47,226 bases of DNA from Candidatus Omnitrophota bacterium (GTDB taxonomy: Bacteria; Omnitrophota; Gorgyraeia; S143-82), in the NCBI GenBank assembly GCA_015494585.1, contig WGAY01000024.1:1-47226 (forward strand). The letters run 5' to 3'. The notes beneath the pieces were generated by a model, which worked only from the letters and a program-made list of their open reading frames with translations, did no database searches and was not told the DNA's origin. The translations under genes were made by a program, and so were the position numbers. Each line of letters begins with the position of its first letter. Positions within the stretch are counted from its first letter, which is position 1. Shown piece by piece: positions 34,109 to 45,355 of the stretch.

Positions 34109-36527
34109 CCTTTTCCACCTTTGCTGCCGCAACAACCCTATCGCTTTCATCCGTGCGAATCAACCTTACACCTTTGGTGTTTCTGGACGTGCGGCGGATA
34201 CCCTTTACCGGACAACGCACTGTCATCCCCTTCTGCGTTATCACCATAACATCTGTATTCTCATCCACTGCCATAGCAAATACAACACTGGCGTCTCCCC
34301 GGAGTTTTATATTTATTATCCCACTTCCTCCCCTTTTTTGACGTCTATATTCTTCGAAATCAGATCGCTTGGCTATACCATCCGAGGTGATCGTCAAGAG
34401 GTCCTTACCCTTTTCTACTACTGCTGCGCCGACAACGAAATCTCCTGCCTTCAAGGAAATTCCCTTGACTCCTCGAGCCTGTCTTCCCATCTCCCGAACA
34501 TCAGTCTCACCAAAACGGATTGCCAAACCCTTTGTCGTAGCAATAACCAGATCATCGTCACCTTTTGTCAAGAGCACCCGCACCAATTCGTCGCCTTTAT
34601 CCAAACTAACAGCGATTATGCCTCCTTTTCGCACATTACTAAAAGCACTAGCCTCTACCCGTTTGACAACACCGTTCCTTGTTACCATAACCATTCGCTC
34701 TTCCTCTTTGAATTGACGCAGAGCTAGAACTGTGCTTACCTTCTCGCCTTGAGAAAGGGAAAGCAGATTCACGATAGCTCGTCCTCTGCTTTGACGAGAT
34801 GCCTCTGGTATCTCATAGACCTTAAGCCAGTAGGCACGACCCTTATTTGTAAAGAACAGTAAATAATCCAGGGTCTTGGCAACAAATAGGTGCTCTATAA
34901 AGTCATCTTCCTTGGCCGCAGAGGTAGCAACGCCTTTGCCTCCCCTGCCCTGTTTCCTGTAACTACTAATCGACATCCTCTTTATATAGCCTCGATGACT
35001 TATGGTTATCACCATATCCTCTTCCTGGATCAGGTCTTCTATGTCTAACTCCTTTGCTGCTGCGGTTATTTCTGTTCGCCTTTCGTCTGCGTATTTTTCT
35101 TTTATTTCCAGAAGTTCCTCCCGTATTATCGACATAAGTTTATCTTCCGAGGCAAGGACTGACTCCAAAAACTCTATTTTCTTTATCAACTGCAGATATT
35201 CTTCCTCTAATCTCTTTATCTCAAGACCAACCAGTCGCTGCAACTGCATCTCTAATATTGCCTGTGACTGGATTTCGGTTAGCTCAAAGCGTTTCATCAG
35301 TTTCTGCTTGGCATCTTGTGTCGTCTTTGATTTCTTTATAATCTCGATTACCTCATCTATATTATCGACGGCTATCTTCAGGCCTTCCAGTATATGGGCA
35401 CGGCGTTTTGCCTTTTCCAGATCAAATTTTGTCCTCCTGGTCACAACATCACGCCTGTGCTGTATAAAATGCTGCAATATCTCCTTTAACGTTAGGACTC
35501 TTGGCCTACCGTTCACCAATGCTAGCAAGATTATGCCAAACGTCGTCTCAAGCTGTGTGTGCTTGTAGAGTTGATTTAATACAACCTCTGGATGGGCATC
35601 CCTCTTGAGTTCCAGAACAATTCGAAGCCCTTCTTTATCAGACTCATCCCTTATATCCGAGACCCCTTCTATCTTTTTTGCCTGCACATTAGCAGCAATT
35701 GCCGACAGAAGATTCGATTTGTTCACCTGATAGGGAATCTCGGTAATAACCAGGGAGGTTTTCGAATTCTTTGGATGCTTCTCTGTAACTGCCTTGGCCC
35801 TCAGGGTTATCTTTCCACGGCCTGTCTCGTAGGCCTGCTTTATACCATCTCTACCGCATATCAGGGCTCCCGTAGGAAAATCCGGCCCCTTTATAAAACG
35901 CATCAGTTCTTTTGTTTTTAGATCCGGATTGTCTATCAAGGCAACCAGGGCATCTATCACCTCTCCCAGATTGTGTGGTGGGATGTTGGTTGCCATCCCA
36001 ACGGCTATGCCACTTACTCCATTTATCAAAAGGTTCGGGACTGCTGCTGGAAGCACTGTTGGTTCCCTTAAACTCTCATCAAAATTAGGGACAAAATCAA
36101 CGGTATTTTTGTCAAGATCTCGTAACATCTCGGCAGATATCTTCTCAAGGCGGGCCTCTGTATAGCGCATAGCTGCCGCGGCATCACCATCTATAGAGCC
36201 AAAATTTCCCTGACCATCTATAAGTGGATATCTCAGAGAAAATGGCTGTACCATCCTCACTAGGGCATCGTAAACGGCACTATCTCCATGAGGATGGTAC
36301 TTACCAAGGACATCTCCAACTATTCTCGCACTCTTACGGAATGGTTTCCCATATTGAAGGCCTAACTCGTCCATTGCGAATAATATCCTACGCTGAACGG
36401 GTTTTAGCCCATCTCTTACGTCTGGCAGGGCCCTTCCTGCAATGACGCTCATTGCGTAATTCAAATACGAGACCTTCATCTCTTCCTCTATAGGCCTCGG
36501 AATTATCTTCTCGTTTCTCGTATACAT
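34101..36527 (-). CDS. gyrA: DNA gyrase subunit A
   Basis: GyrA cuts and rejoins DNA in gyrase, which introduces negative supercoils. The 808-aa product carries the catalytic tyrosine in [10 protein letters not shown] (Tyr122). The quinolone-resistance region [20 protein letters not shown] has Ser83 and Asp87 at the same numbers as in E. coli, so it has the drug-sensitive form. The C-terminal wrapping domain includes a GyrA-box-like KQGRGGKGV, which supports gyrase over topoisomerase IV. The C-terminal acidic tail is absent. The gene starts 16 nt after gyrB. Confidence 0.97.
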   Translation of the reverse strand: MYTRNEKIIPRPIEEEMKVSYLNYAMSVIAGRALPDVRDGLKPVQRRILFAMDELGLQYGKPFRKSARIVGDVLGKYHPHGDSAVYDALVRMVQPFSLRYPLIDGQGNFGSIDGDAAAAMRYTEARLEKISAEMLRDLDKNTVDFVPNFDESLREPTVLPAAVPNLLINGVSGIAVGMATNIPPHNLGEVIDALVALIDNPDLKTKELMRFIKGPDFPTGALICGRDGIKQAYETGRGKITLRAKAVTEKHPKNSKTSLVITEIPYQVNKSNLLSAIAANVQAKKIEGVSDIRDESDKEGLRIVLELKRDAHPEVVLNQLYKHTQLETTFGIILLALVNGRPRVLTLKEILQHFIQHRRDVVTRRTKFDLEKAKRRAHILEGLKIAVDNIDEVIEIIKKSKTTQDAKQKLMKRFELTEIQSQAILEMQLQRLVGLEIKRLEEEYLQLIKKIEFLESVLASEDKLMSIIREELLEIKEKYADERRTEITAAAKELDIEDLIQEEDMVITISHRGYIKRMSISSYRKQGRGGKGVATSAAKEDDFIEHLFVAKTLDYLLFFTNKGRAYWLKVYEIPEASRQSRGRAIVNLLSLSQGEKVSTVLALRQFKEEERMVMVTRNGVVKRVEASAFSNVRKGGIIAVSLDKGDELVRVLLTKGDDDLVIATTKGLAIRFGETDVREMGRQARGVKGISLKAGDFVVGAAVVEKGKDLLTITSDGIAKRSDFEEYRRQKRGGSGIINIKLRGDASVVFAMAVDENTDVMVITQKGMTVRCPVKGIRRTSRNTKGVRLIRTDESDRVVAAAKVEKDG

Positions 36528-36543
36528 CTAAGTCCTCCTACGA

Positions 36544-38958
<2,415 letters not shown>

Positions 38959-39192
38959 TTAGTTGCTTAAAAAGACCTTAACTTCGTTTATGTCCCCCAT
39001 AGAATCTACTATCTCCGAGTTCATTCTCCTCAATACATACTGCACGGATGGAGAATCAACGTGAATTATTAGTTTATCACCTTTTTTCTCCAGATATCTT
39101 ATATTTTCTTTATAATCTTTTATAACATCCGGTAAGACCAGACTATTTTTATCTCCCAGGATATTTGCAACAATTTCCTTAGCCTTCTTCAT
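38959..39192 (-). CDS. Short DUF721/DciA-like protein
   Basis: A 77-aa protein between dnaN and gyrB. Its second half (YLEKKGDKLIIHVDSPSVQYVLRRMNSEIV, cut here into motifs KGDKLIIHV and SPSVQYVLRRMNSE) matches the core of DUF721, the family of DciA, which loads the replicative helicase in bacteria without DnaC or DnaI. Most DUF721 proteins are longer and have an N-terminal helix region and a conserved tryptophan, which I do not see. The position next to dnaN, where recF commonly sits, supports a replication role. The stop of dnaN is 1 nt upstream. The coding call is firm; the family call is moderate. Confidence 0.65.
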   Translation of the reverse strand: MKKAKEIVANILGDKNSLVLPDVIKDYKENIRYLEKKGDKLIIHVDSPSVQYVLRRMNSEIVDSMGDINEVKVFLSN

Positions 39193-39193
39193 A

Positions 39194-40303
39194 TCAAATC
39201 CTCATAGGTGAAACTAGGTACATATAAGAAAAGTCTCTCCCATCCACATTAATGCTATCTCTTACAACAATTGGTCTATCAGGAGATATCAGCTCCATCT
39301 TTACTGGGTCCAGAGGAACTGCCTTGAGCATATCTATTAAATATTCTGGATTGACTCCAATGGTTATGTCCTCCCCAGGATACTCTATCTTTATCTCCTC
39401 TCTGGAAGAACCTACATCCTGAGAATCCTTGGTAAGAATTAACTTATTTCTATAAAAATCCAACCTAACCGCATAGGAATCACTACTCACAAATATACTA
39501 GCTCTTTTTAATGCTGATAGAAAAATAGCCCTGTCGACAATAGCCTTTTCTTCCTTTTCCTGTGGAATAACCTGTTGATACGGTGGATAATCTGCTTCTA
39601 TTATTCTAGAAACGACCTCTACATTGCCCCAAGAGAAGCAAACAACATTATCTCCTATTGAAACATTAATAACATCTCCATCTGGCATAAACCTATGTAA
39701 TTCAGAACAGGCCTTTAATGGCAATATAAATGTCTTCGAAATATTGCTATCTATGGACGTTTCTGCCAAAGAAAGCCTCTTACCATCGCTGGCAACACAT
39801 CTCAAACTATCTTTTCTAAACTCAAAAAGAATACCATTAAGTTCATATCGAGTTGTATCTTTTGTTGCAGCAAAAATAGAAAGAGATATCAGATTCGACA
39901 AAACATCTGACGGTATGTCTATAGATGTCTTACTATCAACTGATGGCATGGAAGGGAATTCCTCTTCAGGTAGCCCGTAGAATCTGGCAGATACGTTACC
40001 GGCAGAGAGATGGGCATGATAATTCTTCTTCACCACAAATTCTAGATTATCGCTGTCTATTTCCCGCACAAAATCAAAGAGTTTTTTACTGTTAATAGAA
40101 ATACCACCCGGACTCTCTACGTTTGCTTGAATAGAGACCTTGATTCCTATATCCAGGTCCGTTGCAGATATCTCAAGTCTGCTATCAGTAGATACTTGGA
40201 TCAAAACATTGTTTAGAACAGGCAGATTTGTCCTTGGTGAAATAATACTAGAGGCCATTGTAAGTGCATCTATTAAATCCGACTTTTCCACAGAAAACTT
40301 CAT
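39194..40303 (-). CDS. dnaN: DNA polymerase III sliding clamp (beta subunit)
   Basis: The beta clamp is a ring-shaped dimer that tethers polymerase III to DNA. The 369-aa length is typical. It shows three repeated domains: MKFSVEKSDLIDALTMAS with SPRTNLPVLNNVLI at the start, TRYELNGILFEF with ASDGKRLSLAE in the second domain, and the C-terminal YLVSPMRI (the family's M-P-M-R-L/I end). It has a good SD (AAAGGAGG). The 166-bp gap to dnaA contains DnaA-box-like sequences. It heads a unit that continues through DUF721, gyrB and gyrA. Confidence 0.97.
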   Translation of the reverse strand: MKFSVEKSDLIDALTMASSIISPRTNLPVLNNVLIQVSTDSRLEISATDLDIGIKVSIQANVESPGGISINSKKLFDFVREIDSDNLEFVVKKNYHAHLSAGNVSARFYGLPEEEFPSMPSVDSKTSIDIPSDVLSNLISLSIFAATKDTTRYELNGILFEFRKDSLRCVASDGKRLSLAETSIDSNISKTFILPLKACSELHRFMPDGDVINVSIGDNVVCFSWGNVEVVSRIIEADYPPYQQVIPQEKEEKAIVDRAIFLSALKRASIFVSSDSYAVRLDFYRNKLILTKDSQDVGSSREEIKIEYPGEDITIGVNPEYLIDMLKAVPLDPVKMELISPDRPIVVRDSINVDGRDFSYMYLVSPMRI

Positions 40304-40469
40304 ATCAGTCCTCCTTTACTATAATTATTCTTATTCTCTATTGACATAGTCTTTTTAGTAATAAAACCAGTGAATATTGTGGAAAACTCTCTAACTATAT
40401 GTGTTTCCCTTAAGATGCCAATCGGTTTTGTTTCTGAATAAGTTGTGCAAAAAGATACATTTTTCCACA
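40304..40469. promoter_or_regulatory. dnaA-dnaN intergenic region with DnaA-box-like sites
   Basis: 166 bp, AT-rich. It holds TTTTCCACA on the minus strand (40378-40386) and on the plus strand (40461-40469), plus TTTGCACAA (40443-40451). These differ by one or two bases from the DnaA consensus TTATCCACA. The region may regulate dnaN or form part of a two-part origin. Confidence 0.45.
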
Positions 40470-41771
40470 CTAACCCTCTAATTTTCTTGTTATAATCTCT
40501 ACAGCCTTTTTTATTTCCCCATCTTCATTCAACATTTTTTTTATTTTATTGTAGGAGTGAAGTATAGTCGTATGGTCCTTTCCCCCAAAGGCCATCCCGA
40601 GCTCGGGAAGGGACATCTCTGTTAATTCCCTGGCAAGGTATATTGATACCTGCCTTGGGATTAAAAATGTTTTGCTTCTCTTTTTTGCCTTTATATCTGA
40701 TATAGGAACGGAGTAGTACTCAGCAACGCATTCCAGTATGTCGCCTAAGGAAATCTTTTTGTTGACTGCCTTTACGAGATCCTTCAATACCTCTTTTGCG
40801 AACCCAAGGGTTATGGGGGTCTTTTCTATTATAGAAAATGCTACGACCCTTACAAGAGCGCCTTCTAATTCCCTTATATTACTCTTTATATTTTCTGCGA
40901 TAAAGTGAATGACTTCTTCTCCTATCTTTACTTGTTCATGTTCTAGTTTCTTTTTTAGTATTGCTATTCTTGTCTCGATATCAGGTGGTTGTATATCTGT
41001 TATAAGGCCCCAACCAAATCTTGATACTAGTCGTTCTTCTAATGTAGATATCTCTTTGGGATGCTTATCTGAGGATATAATTATCTGTTTGTGTGAATCA
41101 TAGAGTGCATTGAACGTATGAAAAAATTCTTCCTGGGTAGATTCCTTGCCAGCTATAAAGTGGATGTCATCAATGAGCAATATGTCTACATTTCTATATT
41201 TTTCCCTAAATTGTCGAGTAGACCTGTGTTGGATTGCCTCTATTAGTTCGTTTGTAAACTGCTCGCTGGATATATAGTGGACCTTTATGCCAGGGCTATT
41301 TTCTATTGCATAATGTGCGATTGCCTGCATTAAGTGAGTCTTACCGAGACCTACACCGCCGTATATGAAGAATGGATTATAGGCGCGGGCAGGATTCTGA
41401 GCGACGGCGGTTGCAGCAGCAAATGCAAATCGGTTTGATGGTCCTATGACAAAGTTTTCGAATCTGTATTTTGGATTTAACTTTATCGTTTGTTTTGGTG
41501 TTTGTGTTTTCTTTGATGATATGGCCTCTTTTTCAGGAAAGAGATCCGGTCTTACTGTGAAGTGGATAGAGATCGATTGGCCACTTTTGGAGATAGCACG
41601 CCTGATTGTATCATTGAAGTTTTCTTCTAGCCAGGATTTAAAGAAGCTATCAGGTACGGCTAGCTCTATTAAGTCCTGGGATTCTTTTATGGGGATGAGC
41701 GGGTGAAACCACGTCTTGTACTGGGGTTCTTCTATCTCTTTACGTATGTTCTCCAATAATGTATCCCACAT
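40470..41771 (-). CDS. dnaA: Chromosomal replication initiator protein DnaA
   Basis: DnaA-ATP binds DnaA boxes, melts the origin and recruits the helicase. From the ATG at 41771 the product has 433 aa. Domain I starts at WDTLLENIRKEIEEPQYKTWF; a short linker (SSKKTQTPKQTIKLNPK) leads to the AAA+ domain, with Walker A GGVGLGKTHLMQAIAHY, Walker B VDILLIDDIHFIAGKE and sensor motif ERLVSRFGWGLI. Domain IV ends with the DnaA signature FGGKDHTTILHSYNKI. The track start at 41810 (GTG) lies within a DnaA-box-like TTTTCCACA, and no SD precedes the ATG. It is divergent from rpmH. Confidence 0.97.
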   Translation of the reverse strand: MWDTLLENIRKEIEEPQYKTWFHPLIPIKESQDLIELAVPDSFFKSWLEENFNDTIRRAISKSGQSISIHFTVRPDLFPEKEAISSKKTQTPKQTIKLNPKYRFENFVIGPSNRFAFAAATAVAQNPARAYNPFFIYGGVGLGKTHLMQAIAHYAIENSPGIKVHYISSEQFTNELIEAIQHRSTRQFREKYRNVDILLIDDIHFIAGKESTQEEFFHTFNALYDSHKQIIISSDKHPKEISTLEERLVSRFGWGLITDIQPPDIETRIAILKKKLEHEQVKIGEEVIHFIAENIKSNIRELEGALVRVVAFSIIEKTPITLGFAKEVLKDLVKAVNKKISLGDILECVAEYYSVPISDIKAKKRSKTFLIPRQVSIYLARELTEMSLPELGMAFGGKDHTTILHSYNKIKKMLNEDGEIKKAVEIITRKLEG

Positions 41772-41834
41772 AAATCTAATGGTTTTACACAAAATCAACA
41801 AGTTTTCCACAGGTAAATATGAATGACTCGAGTT

Positions 41835-41863
41835 ATTATAACACCTGTTTTACCTTTTATCAA
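41835..41863 (-). promoter_or_regulatory. dnaA promoter
   Basis: On the minus strand, TTGATA (41858-41863), a 17-bp spacer and a perfect TATAAT (41835-41840). The start near 41828 gives a leader of about 57 nt that contains two DnaA-box-like sites, which would allow autoregulation. Confidence 0.6.
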
Positions 41864-41896
41864 TTCAATCGCAATTTGCATTTGCGTAAAAACAAT

Positions 41897-41926
41897 TTGA
41901 CCTATAAGGGGTTTTAAGGATATAAT
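41897..41926 (+). promoter_or_regulatory. rpmH promoter
   Basis: TTGACC (41897-41902), an 18-bp spacer and a perfect TATAAT (41921-41926). Only 9 nt separate the -10 box from the rpmH ATG, so the transcript would have a 5' leader of about 0-4 nt. Confidence 0.6.
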
Positions 41927-41935
41927 GCTATCACT

Positions 41936-42073
41936 ATGAAGAAGAATTTGAAACCAAAAAGCAATCTACGAAGGAAAAGAACCCATGGTTTCCTTGAAAG
42001 GATGTCTACCAAAGGTGGTCAGAAGGTCCTTAAGAGGAGACGGGCAAAGGGGCGTAAGAGGCTGACGGTCTAA
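41936..42073 (+). CDS. rpmH: 50S ribosomal protein L34
   Basis: A 45-aa basic protein too short for the ORF track: [19 protein letters not shown], then [26 protein letters not shown]. This is the standard L34 signature (R-K-R-x-H-G-F and R-R-R-A-K-G-R). L34 is a late-assembling protein of the large ribosomal subunit. There is no Shine-Dalgarno sequence, and the promoter's -10 box lies 9 nt before the ATG, so translation is probably from a near-leaderless mRNA. It is the first gene of the rightward rpmH-rnpA-yidD-yidC-parA-parB block; rnpA begins 1 nt after its stop. Confidence 0.97.
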   Translation: MKKNLKPKSNLRRKRTHGFLERMSTKGGQKVLKRRRAKGRKRLTV

Positions 42074-42074
42074 A

Positions 42075-42473
42075 TTGGCCCGTGTGGGTTTTATAAAAAA
42101 GGACAGGATTTTTGCCAGGCTAAAAGAGTCTAGTCTGGCCCAAAGGGGTGGTTTATATCTCTATTATGAGATAGTAGACCCAAATAGTTTTGTCGACTTG
42201 AGAGTTCTATGGGATGAGGATGTTCTCATAGGAATACGAGTCGGTCGATGTCACAAAAAGGCAGTAGAGAGAAATAGACTGCGACGTTGGGTCAAGGAGA
42301 TCTTCCGTGAATATTTCAGGGATTTCGATACCAGGGGGAATCGGTATTTATTTTTGGTAAGCGTAGGGATAAAGGACAGGCCGCTGCGTTTTGGGGACGT
42401 AAAGCAGATCCTAGAGGGGTTAATATCAGATGTTATTAAAGACGTTGTTCCTGAGGGTGATAAAAGGATATAA
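42075..42473 (+). CDS. rnpA: Ribonuclease P protein component
   Basis: RnpA is the basic protein subunit of RNase P, which matures tRNA 5' ends. The family signature [19 protein letters not shown] (the RNR motif) lies at about residues 57-75, followed by a basic-hydrophobic C-terminus. The 132-aa length is slightly long. The start is given as the TTG directly after the rpmH stop; a GTG at 42084 is equally possible, and no strong SD decides between them. It overlaps yidD by 44 nt, in the usual gene order. Confidence 0.93.
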   Translation: MARVGFIKKDRIFARLKESSLAQRGGLYLYYEIVDPNSFVDLRVLWDEDVLIGIRVGRCHKKAVERNRLRRWVKEIFREYFRDFDTRGNRYLFLVSVGIKDRPLRFGDVKQILEGLISDVIKDVVPEGDKRI

Positions 42474-42645
42474 AGTATTTATATCTCCTTTATTCCCAAA
42501 TAGTTGTAGGTTTTACCCTACGTGTTCAACTTATGCCTATAAGGCTATCGAGCGATATGGTGTCTTGAGAGGGGGGTATATGGCCTTGAAGCGAATACTA
42601 CGATGTAATCCCTTTTCCAAGGGAGGGTTTGACCCTGTGAGGTAA
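42430..42645 (+). CDS. yidD: Membrane protein insertion efficiency factor YidD
   Basis: YidD is a small membrane-associated protein that improves YidC-dependent insertion. The 71-aa product has the whole family signature: [59 protein letters not shown] and DPV near the end. Three conserved cysteines are present. It overlaps rnpA by 44 nt and precedes yidC by 4 nt, the classical rnpA-yidD-yidC arrangement. Confidence 0.96.
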   Translation: MLLKTLFLRVIKGYKVFISPLFPNSCRFYPTCSTYAYKAIERYGVLRGGYMALKRILRCNPFSKGGFDPVR

Positions 42646-42649
42646 GTTT

Positions 42650-44095
42650 ATGGAAAAGAGGATTATACTGGCATTTTTTCTATCGATGGTCCTAATTTCT
42701 TTATATAATGCCCTTTTTTTGGCCCCGTTGAAGGGGAAGAAAGGGCTTTCACCTAATGTTGCCAATGTCGAACTACCTCTTGGAGAGAAACAGAAAAAGT
42801 CTTCACCGATAGAGGATATCTCTACCCTATTTCCCGAGGCGCCCTCTGATGAAAGAGCAATTCTTCAGGAATTGGCTGTAAAGGACGGTAGATGGAGCTT
42901 CTCTAGGCGGGGTATATATAAGGTAGAGGGCCAGATTCCACTATCCTCCCTACCAATAGATATAAGTTTTGACCCGCCAGTATTCTATGGTGCAGAGATA
43001 AGGGATATTAAAGAGCGAGGTAATTGGGCTGTTGAAGTCTATTTAGGGATTTCAGGGAAAGGCCAATGGATAGCAGGGCCTTCTCTGGAGCATCCCAAGG
43101 ACCTGCCCAAACGATACCTTAAATATAATGAAGGAGTTATCCTGGTTTACGCCCATGAGAGGAACAACCTGTCTGTCAAGCGACTACCATTGTATAAAGC
43201 AAAGGAAGGGCTAAGATTAAAGACCGGATTGATAGGCGTTGGTTTGTATAGTAAATATTTTCTTTCCTATCTGCATCTGGATGGGGTGCGAGTAAAGGAT
43301 CTGCGTCTATTTTCTCGCCCAGATAGGTTTGGGTTAGTACTATTTGTGGATACGGATGTTCAAAAGGTTCCTAGGGCGGTATTCTATACTGGTCTGGCCA
43401 GAAAAGAGTTTTTGAAAGGGCTTTCAGAGGGGAAATTTTTGGTTAAATCTTCTTGGACAGCAGGGATTACCCAGGTCTTATGGCAGATATTAAAGGTCTG
43501 TTATCTACTCGTTAGGCAATGGGGCTTGGCCATAATTCTCCTGGCACTCGGTTTTTCTGGGATATTTCTACCTTTGACTGTAAGGAGTTACAGGGCCATG
43601 CATAAAATGCAGGCAATGCAACCAGAGATGAAGGCCTTGCAGGAAAAGTATAAAGATGATCCCACAAAATTGAACCAGGAGATAATGCTTCTTTACAGCA
43701 AATACGGTGTAAATCCCCTTTCCGGGTGTCTTCCCTTGTTGTTGCAATTGCCGGTATTTTTTGCCTTATATCCACTGTTATTAAATACCTATGAATTCAA
43801 AGGTTCCTCCTTTCTTTGGATAAAGGATCTTTCAAGGCCAGACGTCTTATTTGCAATAGGGGGTTTTGAGGTGCATCTGTTGCCAATACTGGTGGGGGCT
43901 TTGATGCTCTTGCAACAGAGGGTTTCCCTTGCCAAGACTGGGAATAGCTCCAATACTGCAGCAATGCAGTTTTTACCACTTCTTTTTGTATTTATTTTCT
44001 ATAATATGCCTTCTGGATTGGTCTTGTTTTGGTTTGTGTTGAGCTGTGCAAATTTGATCCAGCAGATATATATATCTAGGGCAATAAAAGGATAA
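42650..44095 (+). CDS. yidC: Membrane protein insertase YidC
   Basis: YidC inserts and folds inner-membrane proteins with or without the Sec translocon. The 481-aa protein is of the Gram-negative type: one N-terminal helix (IILAFFLSMVLISLYNALF), a reduced periplasmic beta-domain of about 220 residues, and the conserved core near residues 285-478. The core has YRAMHKMQAMQPEMKALQEKY, NPLSGCLPLLLQLPVFFALY and a late helix FLPLLFVFIFYNMPSGLVLF. Its periplasmic domain is shorter than that of E. coli YidC. It ends 1 nt before parA. The jag and mnmE genes that often follow are missing. Confidence 0.96.
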   Translation: MEKRIILAFFLSMVLISLYNALFLAPLKGKKGLSPNVANVELPLGEKQKKSSPIEDISTLFPEAPSDERAILQELAVKDGRWSFSRRGIYKVEGQIPLSSLPIDISFDPPVFYGAEIRDIKERGNWAVEVYLGISGKGQWIAGPSLEHPKDLPKRYLKYNEGVILVYAHERNNLSVKRLPLYKAKEGLRLKTGLIGVGLYSKYFLSYLHLDGVRVKDLRLFSRPDRFGLVLFVDTDVQKVPRAVFYTGLARKEFLKGLSEGKFLVKSSWTAGITQVLWQILKVCYLLVRQWGLAIILLALGFSGIFLPLTVRSYRAMHKMQAMQPEMKALQEKYKDDPTKLNQEIMLLYSKYGVNPLSGCLPLLLQLPVFFALYPLLLNTYEFKGSSFLWIKDLSRPDVLFAIGGFEVHLLPILVGALMLLQQRVSLAKTGNSSNTAAMQFLPLLFVFIFYNMPSGLVLFWFVLSCANLIQQIYISRAIKG

Positions 44096-44096
44096 A

Positions 44097-44870
44097 ATGG
44101 GAGAGATAGTAGCGGTAACTAACCAAAAGGGTGGAACGGGAAAGACCACCTCGGCCCTAAATATCTCGGCCTATCTTGCCAGTTTTGGGAATCGGATATT
44201 GCTGGTAGATGTGGATCCCCAAGGAAATGCTACGAGTGGATTGGGCCTGGAAAAAGGACCTCCCACACTTTACGAAGGACTGCTCGGCAATCTGCAGTTA
44301 GACGACATTATTGTTTCCTACCCCTCTCTGGAAACGCTTTCAGTAATAAAGGCCAACAATGATCTGATAGGTATTGAGGTAGAACTGATAGGTGTCCCAA
44401 GACGAGAGTACAGATTAGCTCAGCTGCTTTCCCCATTAAAAGATAAGTTCGATGCCATTTTTTTAGATTGTCCTCCTTCCCTCAGCCTGTTGACTGTGAT
44501 GTCTCTAACCTCTGCGGACAAGGTGTTGGTCCCGATACAGGCCGAGTTTTATGCCCTTGAGGGTGTTGCCCAGCTAATGAATACTATACAGCTGGTGAAA
44601 GAGAGATTAAATCCTTCCCTGGACATACTTGGCATCCTCTTGACGATGGTAGATCTACGGACAAATCTGGCAGCCTCGGTTATGGAGGAGGTTAAAAACT
44701 TTTTTAAAGATAAGATGTTTCATACCTATATTCCTAGAAATGTACGGTTAGGAGAAGCCCCCAGCTTTGGTCAACCCATCTTTCTTTACGATCCATCTTC
44801 TGTAGGTGCCAGGACATATTATGAGCTTTCCCTTGAAGTGGCGCATCGCCTGGGCCTTAAGTCTATATAA
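44097..44870 (+). CDS. parA: Chromosome partitioning ATPase ParA/Soj
   Basis: ParA is a DNA-binding ATPase whose nucleotide cycle, stimulated by ParB-parS, segregates origins. The 257-aa product has the deviant Walker A QKGGTGKTTSALNI (residues 10-23), VDVDPQGNATSGLG, FLDCPPSLSLLT and the YIPRNVRLGEAPSFGQP segment typical of Soj. There is no N-terminal helix-turn-helix, so it is the small chromosomal (type Ib-like) form. Downstream are eight parS-like palindromes and parB, 486 nt away, a longer parA-parB gap than is usual. Confidence 0.96.
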   Translation: MGEIVAVTNQKGGTGKTTSALNISAYLASFGNRILLVDVDPQGNATSGLGLEKGPPTLYEGLLGNLQLDDIIVSYPSLETLSVIKANNDLIGIEVELIGVPRREYRLAQLLSPLKDKFDAIFLDCPPSLSLLTVMSLTSADKVLVPIQAEFYALEGVAQLMNTIQLVKERLNPSLDILGILLTMVDLRTNLAASVMEEVKNFFKDKMFHTYIPRNVRLGEAPSFGQPIFLYDPSSVGARTYYELSLEVAHRLGLKSI

Positions 44871-44893
44871 TGTTTTAAAAACAACTTAAGAAG

Positions 44894-45336
44894 TGTTCCA
44901 CGTGGAACATCTATGCACACCAAAATTATTTGAAATACAGCCAATCTTCCAAATCGAACAGACCTGCCTGATTGTTCCACGTGGAACAATTTCTGTGGAG
45001 AGGAAGTGTTTTTAAAAATGTTCCACGTGGAACAATATTATGCGAAGTTTGGTTTTGTGGAGAGGTTTCAATGTTCCACGTGGAACATTGGGGATTGGGT
45101 GAGAATTAATAAAAAGGTTTAAGAATTGTTCCACGTGGAACAATTTTGTCTTTGTCTAAAAGTTCTTGCCGGAGAAAGGCCGAGGGTGTAAAATCTCTGT
45201 ATAAGGGGGTTGTTCCTCGTGGAATAACTGGTGGGATCGAAGAAAGATTTCTAAATGTTCCACGTGGAACATCTTGATAAGCCTGTGCTTGGGGATTTGG
45301 GCTTGTTTTTGATGGGTAAATGTTCCACATGGAACA
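44894..45336. repeat. Eight parS-like sites between parA and parB
   Basis: This 485-bp gap has no gene. It holds TGTTCCACGTGGAACA exactly at 44894, 44973, 45019, 45072, 45127 and 45256 (first bases, 16 bp each). A two-mismatch copy is at 45211 and a one-mismatch copy (CACATG core) at 45321, which ends 19 nt before the parB ATG. The sequence matches the Pseudomonas-type parS core, so these are ParB loading sites. The last one is placed to let ParB repress its own gene. Confidence 0.92.
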
Positions 45337-45355
45337 TTCTAGAAAGGGGGGTATA

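Larger units (their letters stand above)
41811..41935. other. Probable replication origin core between dnaA and rpmH
   Basis: This AT-rich 125-bp gap is where gene direction switches: everything annotated to the left reads leftward and everything to the right reads rightward. It holds divergent promoters and is bounded by DnaA-box-like TTTTCCACA (41803-41811) and TTTTACACA (41783-41791) in the dnaA leader. Perfect DnaA boxes are few, so the exact unwinding site is not proven. Confidence 0.55.

Noticed and set aside
34108-34150. mgtE start at 34150 and M-box riboswitch
   Set aside because: The region is inside gyrA coding sequence; the ATG at 34108 overlaps the gyrA stop and gives the standard N-terminus, leaving no room for a riboswitch.
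45106-45330. 74-aa minus-strand ORF between parA and parB
   Set aside because: Its repeated VPRGT words are parS palindromes read as codons; no SD and no protein-like composition.
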